From assembly GCA_020345785.1 (NCBI GenBank), contig CP070771.1, positions 1,011,329-1,019,813 on the forward strand: a stretch of 8,485 nt of DNA, in the 5' to 3' direction. The notes under the pieces were generated by a model. It was not told where the DNA came from, did not search any database, and saw only the letters and a list, made by a program, of their open reading frames with translations. This stretch comes from Desulfobacterales bacterium (GTDB lineage Bacteria; Desulfobacterota; Desulfobacteria; Desulfobacterales; JAFDCJ01). This document shows positions 1 through 5,583 of the stretch, one piece after another. Position 1 is the first letter of the stretch, and each line of letters opens with the position of its first letter. Position numbers and translations under genes: made by a program.

Positions 1-140
1 TAGCCGCAGATCGCCACCCGCCGAATAAGTTTGGGGTTGAAATTAAGGGATTTGAGCAGTGCTTGTATCTGGATGGATGCCTCCCCGGCGCGGATGAAAT
101 CTCTGGACTTGATGTGATAGTTTTTTTTTAAGCTAGTCAT
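1..140 (-). CDS. Anti-sigma regulatory factor (RsbW-like serine kinase ATPase), N-terminal part
   Basis: Reading the minus strand from ATG at 140 gives 46 codons that stay open to the window edge, so the gene is cut off. The N-terminus contains the run KSRDFIRAGEASIQIQALLK and ends with RRVAICG, which I recognise from small anti-sigma factor type ATPases (HATPase_c, RsbW/SpoIIAB family) of clostridia and Desulfobacterota. In those genomes they often sit beside DRTGG proteins and NuoE/NuoF/hydrogenase genes. Members usually bind ATP and phosphorylate or sequester a partner, but the ATP-binding N box and G box lie outside the window, so activity cannot be judged. There is no clear Shine-Dalgarno sequence before the ATG. 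The frame stays open a little upstream but shows no better start. It follows the DRTGG gene on the same strand after a 340-base gap, so co-transcription is plausible but not shown. Family assignment rests on a short fragment. Confidence 0.72.
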   Translation of the reverse strand, partial: MTSLKKNYHIKSRDFIRAGEASIQIQALLKSLNFNPKLIRRVAICG

Positions 141-150
141 GGCAAGAAAA

Positions 151-178
151 TGAATATTGAAGATTGAAAAATGAATAT
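151..178. repeat. Degenerate heptamer array, TGAATAT type, four units
   Basis: Four consecutive 7-base units read TGAATAT, TGAAGAT, TGAAAAA, TGAATAT. Bases 151-168 are an exact reverse complement of 454-471, so this array and the one at the other edge of the gap form an 18-bp perfect inverted repeat about 285 bases apart. Confidence 0.8.
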
Positions 179-342
179 TTATGGAATTCTGTCGAATTAA
201 TAAATTGCCAAACGACCGGGCGAAACCATCCTCATAATTTTTTCTCTCCACTACGTTAAGTCATTATCGTGGGAGCTCAGCGGCTGCAGTTAAAATCGCT
301 TACGTTAACACCGCCTAGAATTTCTATTTTTCGATGAATTTT

Positions 343-395
343 CCTCCTTGGGCAAACCGGACTTTTGCGTATTCGGCAGCGCGGCTACCCGCCGT
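343..395 (-). other. Possible structured RNA element of unknown class
   Basis: On the minus strand this stretch has two adjacent potential hairpins. The first is CGGC/GCCG with an inner AGC-CGC-GCT. The second is GCAAA with a 7-base loop closed by TTTGC. A perfect AAGGAGG follows at once. The bases GGTAGCCGCGCTGCCGAA look a little like the 3' half of a c-di-GMP-I riboswitch, but the 5' half (a GGCAAACC...GACGCAAAGCC-type core) is not upstream, so I do not call it that. Unproven. Confidence 0.25.
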
Positions 396-428
396 AATTC
401 TAAACGGATAGAACCTTTAAATAAAAAA

Positions 429-475
429 GATAGCATACCACAAATATTAAATATTCAATCTTCAATATTCAATTC
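429..475 (+). repeat. Dispersed repeat copy 1 (GATAGCATACCACAA plus ATATTCA heptamers)
   Basis: GATAGCATACCACAA at 429-443 differs at one base from GATGGCATACCACAA at 7727-7741. The similarity continues without gaps into the following heptamers: about 36 of 43 bases are identical over 429-471 against 7727-7769. The heptamer part here reads ATATTAA, ATATTCA, ATCTTCA, ATATTCA (444-471). It lies just beyond the stop codon of the minus-strand DRTGG gene. Confidence 0.75.
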
Positions 476-480
476 CTTCT

Positions 481-834
481 CTATCTCCTGCCGTCAAGGC
501 CGGTTAAATTACAGGCGTGCAACCTGCCGCATGAGACAAACATTGAATATGGGCTGGAGATCAGCGGTAACTCCTGTTCTTTGGCCAGATCGATCACCTC
601 TTGCGGCGGTGTTTTACCCCGCACAAAAATTACGGCCCCCACGCCCGCCACCATCGCTGTCCGAATCACCTGGACGGTTGTCAGGCCTGTCAAGAGGATA
701 CTGCCCTCGGAAAGCCCCGCTAGAATGTCGCTCATCAAGTCACTCGCGCCGCAGGTGGTGATTTCTTTATCCAAATGATTTCCGCCGTTAAGGACCTTTG
801 CGTCCAATGTCTTGACAATCTCTGATAGTTTCAT
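481..834 (-). CDS. DRTGG-domain protein
   Basis: A 117-residue protein that matches the small stand-alone DRTGG-domain family in length and pattern. It starts MKLSEIVKTLDAKVL, then has the family-typical SDLMSDILAG near residue 32, an LLTG strand near 48, AGVGAVIFVRGKTP near 63-76, and a C-terminal LPLISSPYSMFVSCGRL. The literal DRTGG string is absent, as in many relatives. The biochemical role of the family is not known. Stand-alone copies repeatedly occur with anti-sigma ATPases and near bifurcating hydrogenase or NuoEF genes in anaerobes, which suggests redox or energy signalling (inference). Upstream of the ATG at 834 only a weak GGACGG serves as ribosome site. It points away from the mtnP-apt operon and shares a divergent gap with it. 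Its promoter appears to be the strong one at 1070-1098, giving a leader of about 230 bases. Confidence 0.85.
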   Translation of the reverse strand: MKLSEIVKTLDAKVLNGGNHLDKEITTCGASDLMSDILAGLSEGSILLTGLTTVQVIRTAMVAGVGAVIFVRGKTPPQEVIDLAKEQELPLISSPYSMFVSCGRLHACNLTGLDGRR

Positions 835-855
835 TTACACCGTCCACAACTGGTT

Positions 856-947
856 ATACACAGCGTCATAATTAATGCTGTATTCGCCTTTTTATGGGTT
901 GGTTTACAACCTACCGTACCGGGTTAAATGGAAAGAACGCTGTGTAT
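856..947 (-). promoter_or_regulatory. Structured 5' leader of the DRTGG transcript
   Basis: Bases 856-866 and 937-947 are an exact 11-base inverted repeat (ATACACAGCGT / ACGCTGTGTAT). The enclosed 70 bases hold a second hairpin, GGTTG (897-901) with CAACC (907-911). In a competing fold, ACAGC at 860-864 pairs with GCTGT at 877-881, so the same bases can pair in two exclusive ways. The element ends about 21 bases before the start codon, where it could affect translation. It could equally be a protein-binding palindrome. Confidence 0.45.
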
Positions 948-1069
948 GTATGCACAATGATTTATGTCGTTACGTATAGTTTTTTTGAAGTCACGCTTCC
1001 TTTTCAGGTTAAATAATTTTTTAGAAACGATCCGGACCCCGGTTGCACCCTAAGCACCAAGATTATCAA

Positions 1070-1098
1070 AGTATAGAATAGTGGGGTTTGGGTGTCAA
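1070..1098 (-). promoter_or_regulatory. Sigma-70 promoter for the DRTGG gene
   Basis: On the minus strand a perfect -35 TTGACA (1098-1093), a 17-base spacer and -10 TATACT (1075-1070) give a near-consensus sigma-70 promoter. Transcription would begin near 1063, leaving a leader of about 230 bases before the ATG at 834. Confidence 0.75.
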
Positions 1099-1400
1099 GG
1101 AAGAGATGCCCGCTTTCGACGCTGCATTATTCAAACAGGAAATTGTTTGGAATAAATAAACCTGACGGTGACGTTTTTACCTGACTCCATTCATAAGCCA
1201 CCTGCTATGCCGGTGAGAATTGAAAAGGCTTACCGTTCATGGAAATCATTTCCTGTAGCGGGCAAAAAACGTCATGTCCTCGGCGCCATGATAGTTTGCG
1301 TTAAAATCCTTTACCGAAACAGCTTTTTTTGCTATCTTCACCAACTATGCCAAGTTCAGGATGATAACCACGATGTGTGAGTCAGAGGAAGGAAACCTTT

Positions 1401-2156
1401 ATGAAGATCGGTGTTATCGGTGGATCCGGATTAGATGATCCTGATATGATAAAAAATTTGCAGAGTCAAAACCGGGCGACGGCCTACGGCGAAATATCGG
1501 TTAAATCCGGTAAGCTAAACGATGTCGATATTTTTTTTGTACCCCGTCACGGCAATCGTCATCAGTATAGTCCGACCCATGTGAATTATCGTGCCAATAT
1601 TCTGGCCTTGAAAGATTTAGCCGTCACCCATATTATTGCGACCAATGCCTGTGGAAGTTTAAAGGCAGAAATTAAAAGGGGTGATTTTGTCATACCTGAT
1701 CAATTTATAGACTTTACCAAACGCAGAATCAATACCTTCCATGATGATTTCAGTCAGGGTATGTTTCACGAGGTCATGGCGGACCCCTTTGATAAAAACC
1801 TAAGCGATCTGCTCTTTTCCGTTGCCCAAAACCTGGGATTCAGGGTTCATAAAAATAAGACCCTGGTAACCATTGAAGGACCCCGATTCTCAACCAGAGC
1901 GGAATCGAAAATGTTTATTTCATGGGGCGCGGATATTATCAATATGACCGTCGCAACAGAGGCTGCCCTGGCAAAAGAGGCCCATATCCCCTATGCGGTT
2001 ATCGCAATGTCGACGGATTACGACTGTTGGAAAGAAGACGAGCATATGCCCGTCTGGCAGGATATTTTAGCCATTTTTAATAAAAATGTTGATAATGTAA
2101 AAAAAATACTATTGGAAACCATTCATCAACTATCCCAACAAGAAGGTGCAAAATGA
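1401..2156 (+). CDS. mtnP: S-methyl-5'-thioadenosine phosphorylase (MTAP/PNP family)
   Basis: A 251-residue cytoplasmic enzyme predicted to split methylthioadenosine with phosphate into adenine and 5-methylthioribose-1-phosphate. Visible motifs are GGSGLDD (residues 7-13), PRHGNRH with YSPTHVNYRANI (48-67), NACGSL (82-87), IPDQFIDFTKRR (98-109), IEGPRFSTRAESKMF (158-172) and TDYDCW (205-210). Asp206 and Asp208 are the residues that favour 6-aminopurine (adenine) in this family, so MTA is more likely than inosine. Relatives usually read VPE after the ribose-binding Met182; here the sequence is MTVATE. The ATG at 1401 is chosen because AGGAAGGAAA precedes it by a normal distance and MKIGVIGGSG is the usual N-terminus; an in-frame GTG at 1377 is less likely. 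Its stop overlaps the apt start (ATGA), so the two are translationally coupled. Confidence 0.93.
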   Translation: MKIGVIGGSGLDDPDMIKNLQSQNRATAYGEISVKSGKLNDVDIFFVPRHGNRHQYSPTHVNYRANILALKDLAVTHIIATNACGSLKAEIKRGDFVIPDQFIDFTKRRINTFHDDFSQGMFHEVMADPFDKNLSDLLFSVAQNLGFRVHKNKTLVTIEGPRFSTRAESKMFISWGADIINMTVATEAALAKEAHIPYAVIAMSTDYDCWKEDEHMPVWQDILAIFNKNVDNVKKILLETIHQLSQQEGAK

Positions 2157-2728
2157 AATCGACGATCTCCTCCTCGGCTCAGAATTATGATTATCAGCGG
2201 GCGTGTGATTACATCAAAAGCAAAGTCAGGTCTATCCCGGATTGGCCCATTAAAGGCGTCATCTTCAGAGACATCACAACTTTATTGCAGGATCCCCTGG
2301 CGCACCGGGAAATATGTTCTATTTTTTTAAACCGCTATGCCAATGAAAATATCGATAAAATCGTGGGGATCGATGCCCGGGGATTTTTATTTGGGTCCGT
2401 GTTGGCATACAATCTGGACGTAGGGTTCGTGCCTGTTCGCAAGAACGGCAAACTGCCCTATAAGACCATCAGCGAATCCTATACATTGGAGTATGGGGAA
2501 GAGACGATCGAGATTCATGAGGACGCCATCGAAAAGGGAGAACGTGTGATTATCGTGGATGATTTGATGGCAACCGGAGGCACCATTACAGCGGCCGCGA
2601 ATCTGGTTGAAAAACTTGGCGGCGTTATTGTTGAATGCGCATTTGTCGTTGAGCTGCCCGATTTAAAAGGCCGAGTGAAACTTGGCAACAGAAAAGTTTT
2701 TTCAATAATCGAATTTGAAGGAGAATGA
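2153..2728 (+). CDS. apt: Adenine phosphoribosyltransferase
   Basis: A 191-residue type I phosphoribosyltransferase predicted to make AMP from adenine and PRPP in the cytoplasm. Motifs include FRDITTLL (38-45), IDARGFLFGS (73-82), VRKNGKLP (95-102), LEYG (112-115) and the PRPP-binding loop VIIVDDLMATGGT (132-144). The N-terminus is somewhat longer than in the compact bacterial enzymes. The only ATG in frame is at 2153, preceded by AGAAGG. It overlaps the mtnP stop as ATGA. The pairing makes chemical sense: MtnP releases adenine and Apt recaptures it, clearing methylthioadenosine from polyamine or SAM metabolism. No gene for the fate of methylthioribose-1-phosphate is in the window. A long imperfect hairpin lies just downstream. 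Confidence 0.95.
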   Translation: MKSTISSSAQNYDYQRACDYIKSKVRSIPDWPIKGVIFRDITTLLQDPLAHREICSIFLNRYANENIDKIVGIDARGFLFGSVLAYNLDVGFVPVRKNGKLPYKTISESYTLEYGEETIEIHEDAIEKGERVIIVDDLMATGGTITAAANLVEKLGGVIVECAFVVELPDLKGRVKLGNRKVFSIIEFEGE

Positions 2729-2741
2729 CGAGCATAAGAGG

Positions 2742-2837
2742 GTCGAATGACGATTGACGAATGAAGAATGGTGGAAATCGCTCCGCTCAGTCATTTTAAA
2801 TCGATAGAATGCCATCATTCGACATTCGTCATTTCTT
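2742..2837. repeat. Inverted heptamer arrays (GACGAAT / ATTCGTC)
   Basis: The left array reads GTCGAAT, GACGATT, GACGAAT, GAAGAAT (2742-2769). The right array reads ATTCGAC, ATTCGTC, ATTTCTT (2817-2837), the same word on the other strand. They sit between apt and the promoter of the next operon. Confidence 0.7.
2755..2831 (+). terminator. Long imperfect stem-loop after apt, possible terminator or transcript-end structure
   Basis: Bases 2755-2774 pair with 2812-2831: 17 Watson-Crick pairs, one G-U and one two-base internal loop, closing a 37-base loop. The downstream TTTCTTTCGG is only partly T-rich, so this is not a classic intrinsic terminator. It may protect the 3' end or limit read-through between apt and the next operon. 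The arms are built from the heptamer repeats. Confidence 0.4.
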
Positions 2838-2844
2838 TCGGCCG

Positions 2845-2873
2845 TTGACATTTATTTTCGCTTGTGTGATATT
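2845..2873 (+). promoter_or_regulatory. Promoter of the bifurcating-enzyme operon
   Basis: A perfect -35 TTGACA (2845-2850) is followed after 17 bases by GATATT (2868-2873), with TG one base upstream of it as in extended -10 promoters. Predicted start near 2880, leaving a leader of roughly 55 bases before the NuoE-like start. Confidence 0.6.
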
Positions 2874-2933
2874 GCGGTCTTCAATTTTTTTTGTTCCCCG
2901 ACCTGTTCATTACTGATCAACCGGAGGTTTTGC

Positions 2934-3428
2934 ATGGCTAATGACAATCATCCCCACCATTCTGATATTCAAGATGATATGTGGACTAAAATCGATGAGA
3001 TCATCGCCGCCAACCGGGACATACCCGGATCGGTTATCGGCGTTTTGCGGGAATGCCAGGATGTCGTTGGATATCTGCCTGTCGAGCTGATTGATTATAT
3101 CAGTTACGGACTCAATCTCTCCCGCAGCGAAGTTTACGGGGTGGCCTCGTTTTACGCCCTTTTCTCATTTGAGCCCAAAGGCCGCCATTTAATTAAGGTG
3201 TGCATGGGAACGGCGTGTTACGTCAAGGGCATCAAGGAGGTTATCGGCCGCATCGAAAACAAGTATGGCCTGAAAGAGGGCAACATCTCCGAGGATCGGC
3301 GATTTTCCCTGGAAGCAGTCAGGTGTTTGGGGGCCTGCGGACTTGCACCGGTGGTGGTGGTGGATCAGGACACCTATGGCGGTGTTAAAGCCGACAAAGT
3401 CATAGAGACCCTTGAAAAGTACGAATAG
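2934..3428 (+). CDS. NuoE/HydC-like [2Fe-2S] subunit (StnA-like)
   Basis: A 164-residue thioredoxin-fold [2Fe-2S] protein of the NuoE / HydC / HymA family. Residues 15-80 form the helical N-terminal part (VIGVLRECQDVVGYLP; SRSEVYGVASFYALFSF). The four cluster ligands are Cys90 and Cys95 (CMGTAC) and Cys131 and Cys135 (CLGAC). The start at 2934 is chosen because GGAGG lies 6 bases upstream; the frame extends further up without a ribosome site. In bifurcating HydABC and Stn enzymes this subunit pairs with the NuoF-like flavoprotein to form the core that splits or merges electrons between NAD(H), ferredoxin and a third partner. Here it is the first gene behind a new promoter and is followed after 58 bases by the NuoF-like gene. 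The family is clear; the StnA role follows from context. Confidence 0.93.
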   Translation: MANDNHPHHSDIQDDMWTKIDEIIAANRDIPGSVIGVLRECQDVVGYLPVELIDYISYGLNLSRSEVYGVASFYALFSFEPKGRHLIKVCMGTACYVKGIKEVIGRIENKYGLKEGNISEDRRFSLEAVRCLGACGLAPVVVVDQDTYGGVKADKVIETLEKYE

Positions 3429-3486
3429 AAATAAAAGGGCATAGAGGACGTGATGTTTCCTGGTAACCGAATTGCAGGAGAAAAGA

Positions 3487-5274
3487 ATGAATAAGGTTAG
3501 AACCCAGTTGATGCTGTGTGGCGGCACGGGTTGTCATGCCAGCGGGACAAAACAATTTGAAGAAGCGCTTCAAAAGGAGCTCGAGCGGCAGGGGCTTGCC
3601 GAGGAGATCAAGATCATTGAAACAGGCTGCAACGGCTTTTGTGCAGTTGGTCCGGTCATGCTGGTTCAGCCCGAGGGTATCTTTTATCAGAAGCTTAAAG
3701 CGGAACATGTTCCCCACCTGGTAGAAGAGCATTTCCTAAAAGGCCGCCCGGTTAAAAAGTTATTTTACCAGGAGCCTGCCTCCAAGGAAACGATCCCGAA
3801 TATGGATCAAATTCCTTTTTTCGCCAACCAGATGTTCTGGGTGATGCGCAACAAAGGGGTTATCGATCCGGAGGTGATTGAGGAATACATCGCAAGGGAC
3901 GGCTATTTCGGAGCCGCCAAAGCCCTGCAGGACATGACACCCGAGCAGATCGTAGAAGAGGTAAAGATTTCGGGGCTGAGGGGGCGCGGCGGTGCCGGTT
4001 TTCCGACCGGATTAAAATGGGAGTTTGCCCGCAAAAGTCCGGGAGATGTCAAATACGTGCTGTGTAACGCGGATGAAGGTGATCCCGGAGCATTTATGGA
4101 TCGCAGCGTCCTTGAAGCCGACCCTCATGCAGTTCTCGAAGGGATGATAATTGCCGCCAGGGCGATTGATGCGCGTCAGGGCGTTATCTACGCCAGGACG
4201 GAGTATCCCCTGGCAATTCGAAGGCTGGGAATCGCCATCAAACAGGCCAGAGACTATGGACTGCTGGGCAAAGATATTCTGGGGACCGGCTTCGACTTTG
4301 ACATTGATATTTATCAAGGGGCAGGGGCCTTTGTTTGCGGTGAAGAAACGGCGCTGATGCGCTCAATCGAGGGCAAGCGCGGAATGCCGCGGCCCCGTCC
4401 GCCGTTTCCGGCCCATCAAGGGTTATGGGAGAAACCGACCGTCTTAAACAATGTTGAAACGCTGGCCAATATCGGTCAGATTATTTTGAACGGGGGGGCG
4501 TGGTACGCCAGTGTGGGTACGGAAAGCAGCAAGGGAACCAAGGTCTTTGCGTTGTCCGGCGATGTCAATAACATCGGCCTGGTAGAAGTGCCGATGGGAA
4601 CCTCCCTCAGAACCATTGTCTATGATATCGGGGGCGGTATCCCCGGCAAGAAAAAATTCAAGGCGGTTCAGCTCGGCGGTCCGTCCGGCGGCTGCGTTCC
4701 GGAGCAATACCTGGATACGCCGGTGGATTATGAAGCCATTGCCAAAGTGGGGGCCATCATGGGCTCCGGCGGCGCCATTGTTATGGATAATAACACCTGC
4801 ATGGTGGACATGGCCCGCTTTTTCATGGACTTCGTGCAGGATGAATCCTGCGGCAAGTGTACTCCCTGCCGTGAGGGGACACGACGGCTTTTACAGCTGC
4901 TGGAAAAAATCTGCGCCGGGCAGGGAAAACCGGAAGATCTGACAACTATGGAGGATCTCTCTGCCACGATCAAGGAAACGGCCCTGTGCGGCCTAGGTCA
5001 AACCGGGCCCAACCCGGTGCTTTCCACCCTGCGCTACTTCAGGCACGAATATGAAGCCCATATTTATGAAAAACGATGTCCGGCCAAACGATGTGTGCCC
5101 CTTTTGAAATTTGAAGTCAATCCGGATATGTGCACGAAATGCGGGCTCTGCTTCCGGAGTTGCCCGGCCGATGCCATCACCTGGAAAAAGAAGGAAGTTG
5201 CCTGGATCGATAAAGAAAAATGTATCGAATGCATGACCTGTTTTGAGAAATGCAAGTTTGACGCCATTTTCTAA
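3487..5274 (+). CDS. NuoF/HydB-like FMN and iron-sulfur flavoprotein (StnB-like)
   Basis: A 595-residue NADH-binding flavoprotein with the full HydB/HymB layout. An N-terminal thioredoxin-like [2Fe-2S] domain has Cys11, Cys16, Cys48 and Cys52. The NuoF core has GLRGRGGAGFPTG (163-175), NADEGDPGAFMDR (194-206) and GAGAFVCGEETAL (278-290) for FMN and NAD(H). An SLBB region follows, then the [4Fe-4S] site CGKCTPC (455-461) with Cys501. A conserved CPAKRC (531-536) precedes a C-terminal two-cluster ferredoxin (Cys549/552/555/559 and 579/582/585/589). No expected ligand is missing. ATG at 3487 has AGGAG 6 bases upstream; the in-frame TTG at 3472 does not. With the NuoE-like subunit it would form the bifurcating module, exchanging electrons among NADH, ferredoxin and the RnfB-GltD fusion. 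A 309-base repeat-rich gap separates it from that gene. Confidence 0.95.
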   Translation: MNKVRTQLMLCGGTGCHASGTKQFEEALQKELERQGLAEEIKIIETGCNGFCAVGPVMLVQPEGIFYQKLKAEHVPHLVEEHFLKGRPVKKLFYQEPASKETIPNMDQIPFFANQMFWVMRNKGVIDPEVIEEYIARDGYFGAAKALQDMTPEQIVEEVKISGLRGRGGAGFPTGLKWEFARKSPGDVKYVLCNADEGDPGAFMDRSVLEADPHAVLEGMIIAARAIDARQGVIYARTEYPLAIRRLGIAIKQARDYGLLGKDILGTGFDFDIDIYQGAGAFVCGEETALMRSIEGKRGMPRPRPPFPAHQGLWEKPTVLNNVETLANIGQIILNGGAWYASVGTESSKGTKVFALSGDVNNIGLVEVPMGTSLRTIVYDIGGGIPGKKKFKAVQLGGPSGGCVPEQYLDTPVDYEAIAKVGAIMGSGGAIVMDNNTCMVDMARFFMDFVQDESCGKCTPCREGTRRLLQLLEKICAGQGKPEDLTTMEDLSATIKETALCGLGQTGPNPVLSTLRYFRHEYEAHIYEKRCPAKRCVPLLKFEVNPDMCTKCGLCFRSCPADAITWKKKEVAWIDKEKCIECMTCFEKCKFDAIF

Positions 5275-5291
5275 TCGGGTGCTGCATGCGA

Positions 5292-5354
5292 ATATTGGAT
5301 ACTGGATATTGGATGCTGGACACTGGATTCTCGATACTGGATGCCGGATGCTTG
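5292..5354. repeat. Nine-unit degenerate heptamer array, ATACTGG type
   Basis: Nine successive 7-base units: ATATTGG, ATACTGG, ATATTGG, ATGCTGG, ACACTGG, ATTCTCG, ATACTGG, ATGCCGG, ATGCTTG. Paired units also give a 14-base period. It begins 17 bases after the NuoF-like stop codon. Confidence 0.88.
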
Positions 5355-5535
5355 TTTCAGAGAGGCACACGGCGCATGGCGGGTTGCGAGTTGCGGGGGC
5401 GAGGTTGATAAGGTTGACTAAGTCGATTGGGTTGGTGCTTACGAACTAAAGAACTCACGAACTTACCAGCATCCCGGCCTCCAAGCATTCCCGCTGCTTT
5501 ATATCAGCTATGAGCTTTATATCTGATACCTGGCA

Positions 5536-5570
5536 CCAAAAACCAATAACCAATGACGAATAAACAATAA
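5536..5570. repeat. Heptamer array, CCAATAA type, five units
   Basis: Units CCAAAAA, CCAATAA, CCAATGA, CGAATAA, ACAATAA end just before the ribosome site of the RnfB-GltD gene. On the other strand they read TTATTGG, close to the ATATTGG units at 5292-5312, so the gap is again bordered by inverted arrays. Confidence 0.72.
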
Positions 5571-5583
5571 CCGGGAGTACAAC

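Larger units (their letters stand above)
141..480. other. Repeat-bearing gap between the DRTGG and anti-sigma genes
   Basis: No convincing gene is present. Both edges carry degenerate 7-base repeats in opposite orientation (151-178 and 444-471), and 429-443 matches a site at 7727-7741. The middle holds a possible structured element on the minus strand (343-395). A perfect AAGGAGG on the minus strand at 349-343 is not followed by ATG, GTG or TTG at a usable distance. A 12-codon minus-strand reading frame (ATG near 235, preceded by GGAGAG) exists but is too short to support. Confidence 0.6.
835..1400. other. Divergent intergenic region with promoter and structured leader
   Basis: The region separates the minus-strand DRTGG gene from plus-strand mtnP and contains no credible gene. 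It holds a near-consensus minus-strand promoter (1070-1098) and a leader inverted repeat (856-947). It also holds a short palindrome (CAAACA at 1132-1137 with TGTTTG at 1144-1149) that could be an operator or weak hairpin. No convincing plus-strand sigma-70 promoter for mtnP was seen. Unlike four of the other gaps, it has no heptamer arrays. Confidence 0.6.
5275..5583. other. Repeat-rich gap inside the bifurcating operon
   Basis: No credible gene is present. The gap is almost wholly built of short degenerate tandem words of different period: 7-mers at 5292-5354 and 5379-5399, 9-mers (AGGTTGATA, AGGTTGACT) at 5402-5419, 8-mers (GAACTAAA, GAACTCAC, GAACTTAC) at 5443-5466, and 7-mers again at 5536-5570. 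The gap ends with GGGAG at 5573-5577, the ribosome site of the next gene. No terminator or promoter stands out. Confidence 0.7.

Noticed and set aside
343..395. c-di-GMP-I (GEMM) riboswitch
   Set aside because: Only a piece like the 3' half is present; the GGCAAACC and GACGCAAAGCC core is not upstream on the same strand.
348..761. 137-residue open frame on the plus strand
   Set aside because: It runs through the repeat gap and antisense to the DRTGG gene and has no known motif.
1168..1380. 70-residue open frame before mtnP
   Set aside because: No recognisable domain and no ribosome site, and its end abuts the mtnP leader; it is probably chance.
5292..5354. CRISPR array
   Set aside because: Units are 7 bases with no spacers and no cas genes are nearby; it is a degenerate tandem repeat.
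5531..5550. Sigma-54 promoter suggested by TGGCAC
   Set aside because: The required GC-containing -12 element (TTGCA type) at the fixed spacing is missing; the sequence runs into the CCAATAA repeats.
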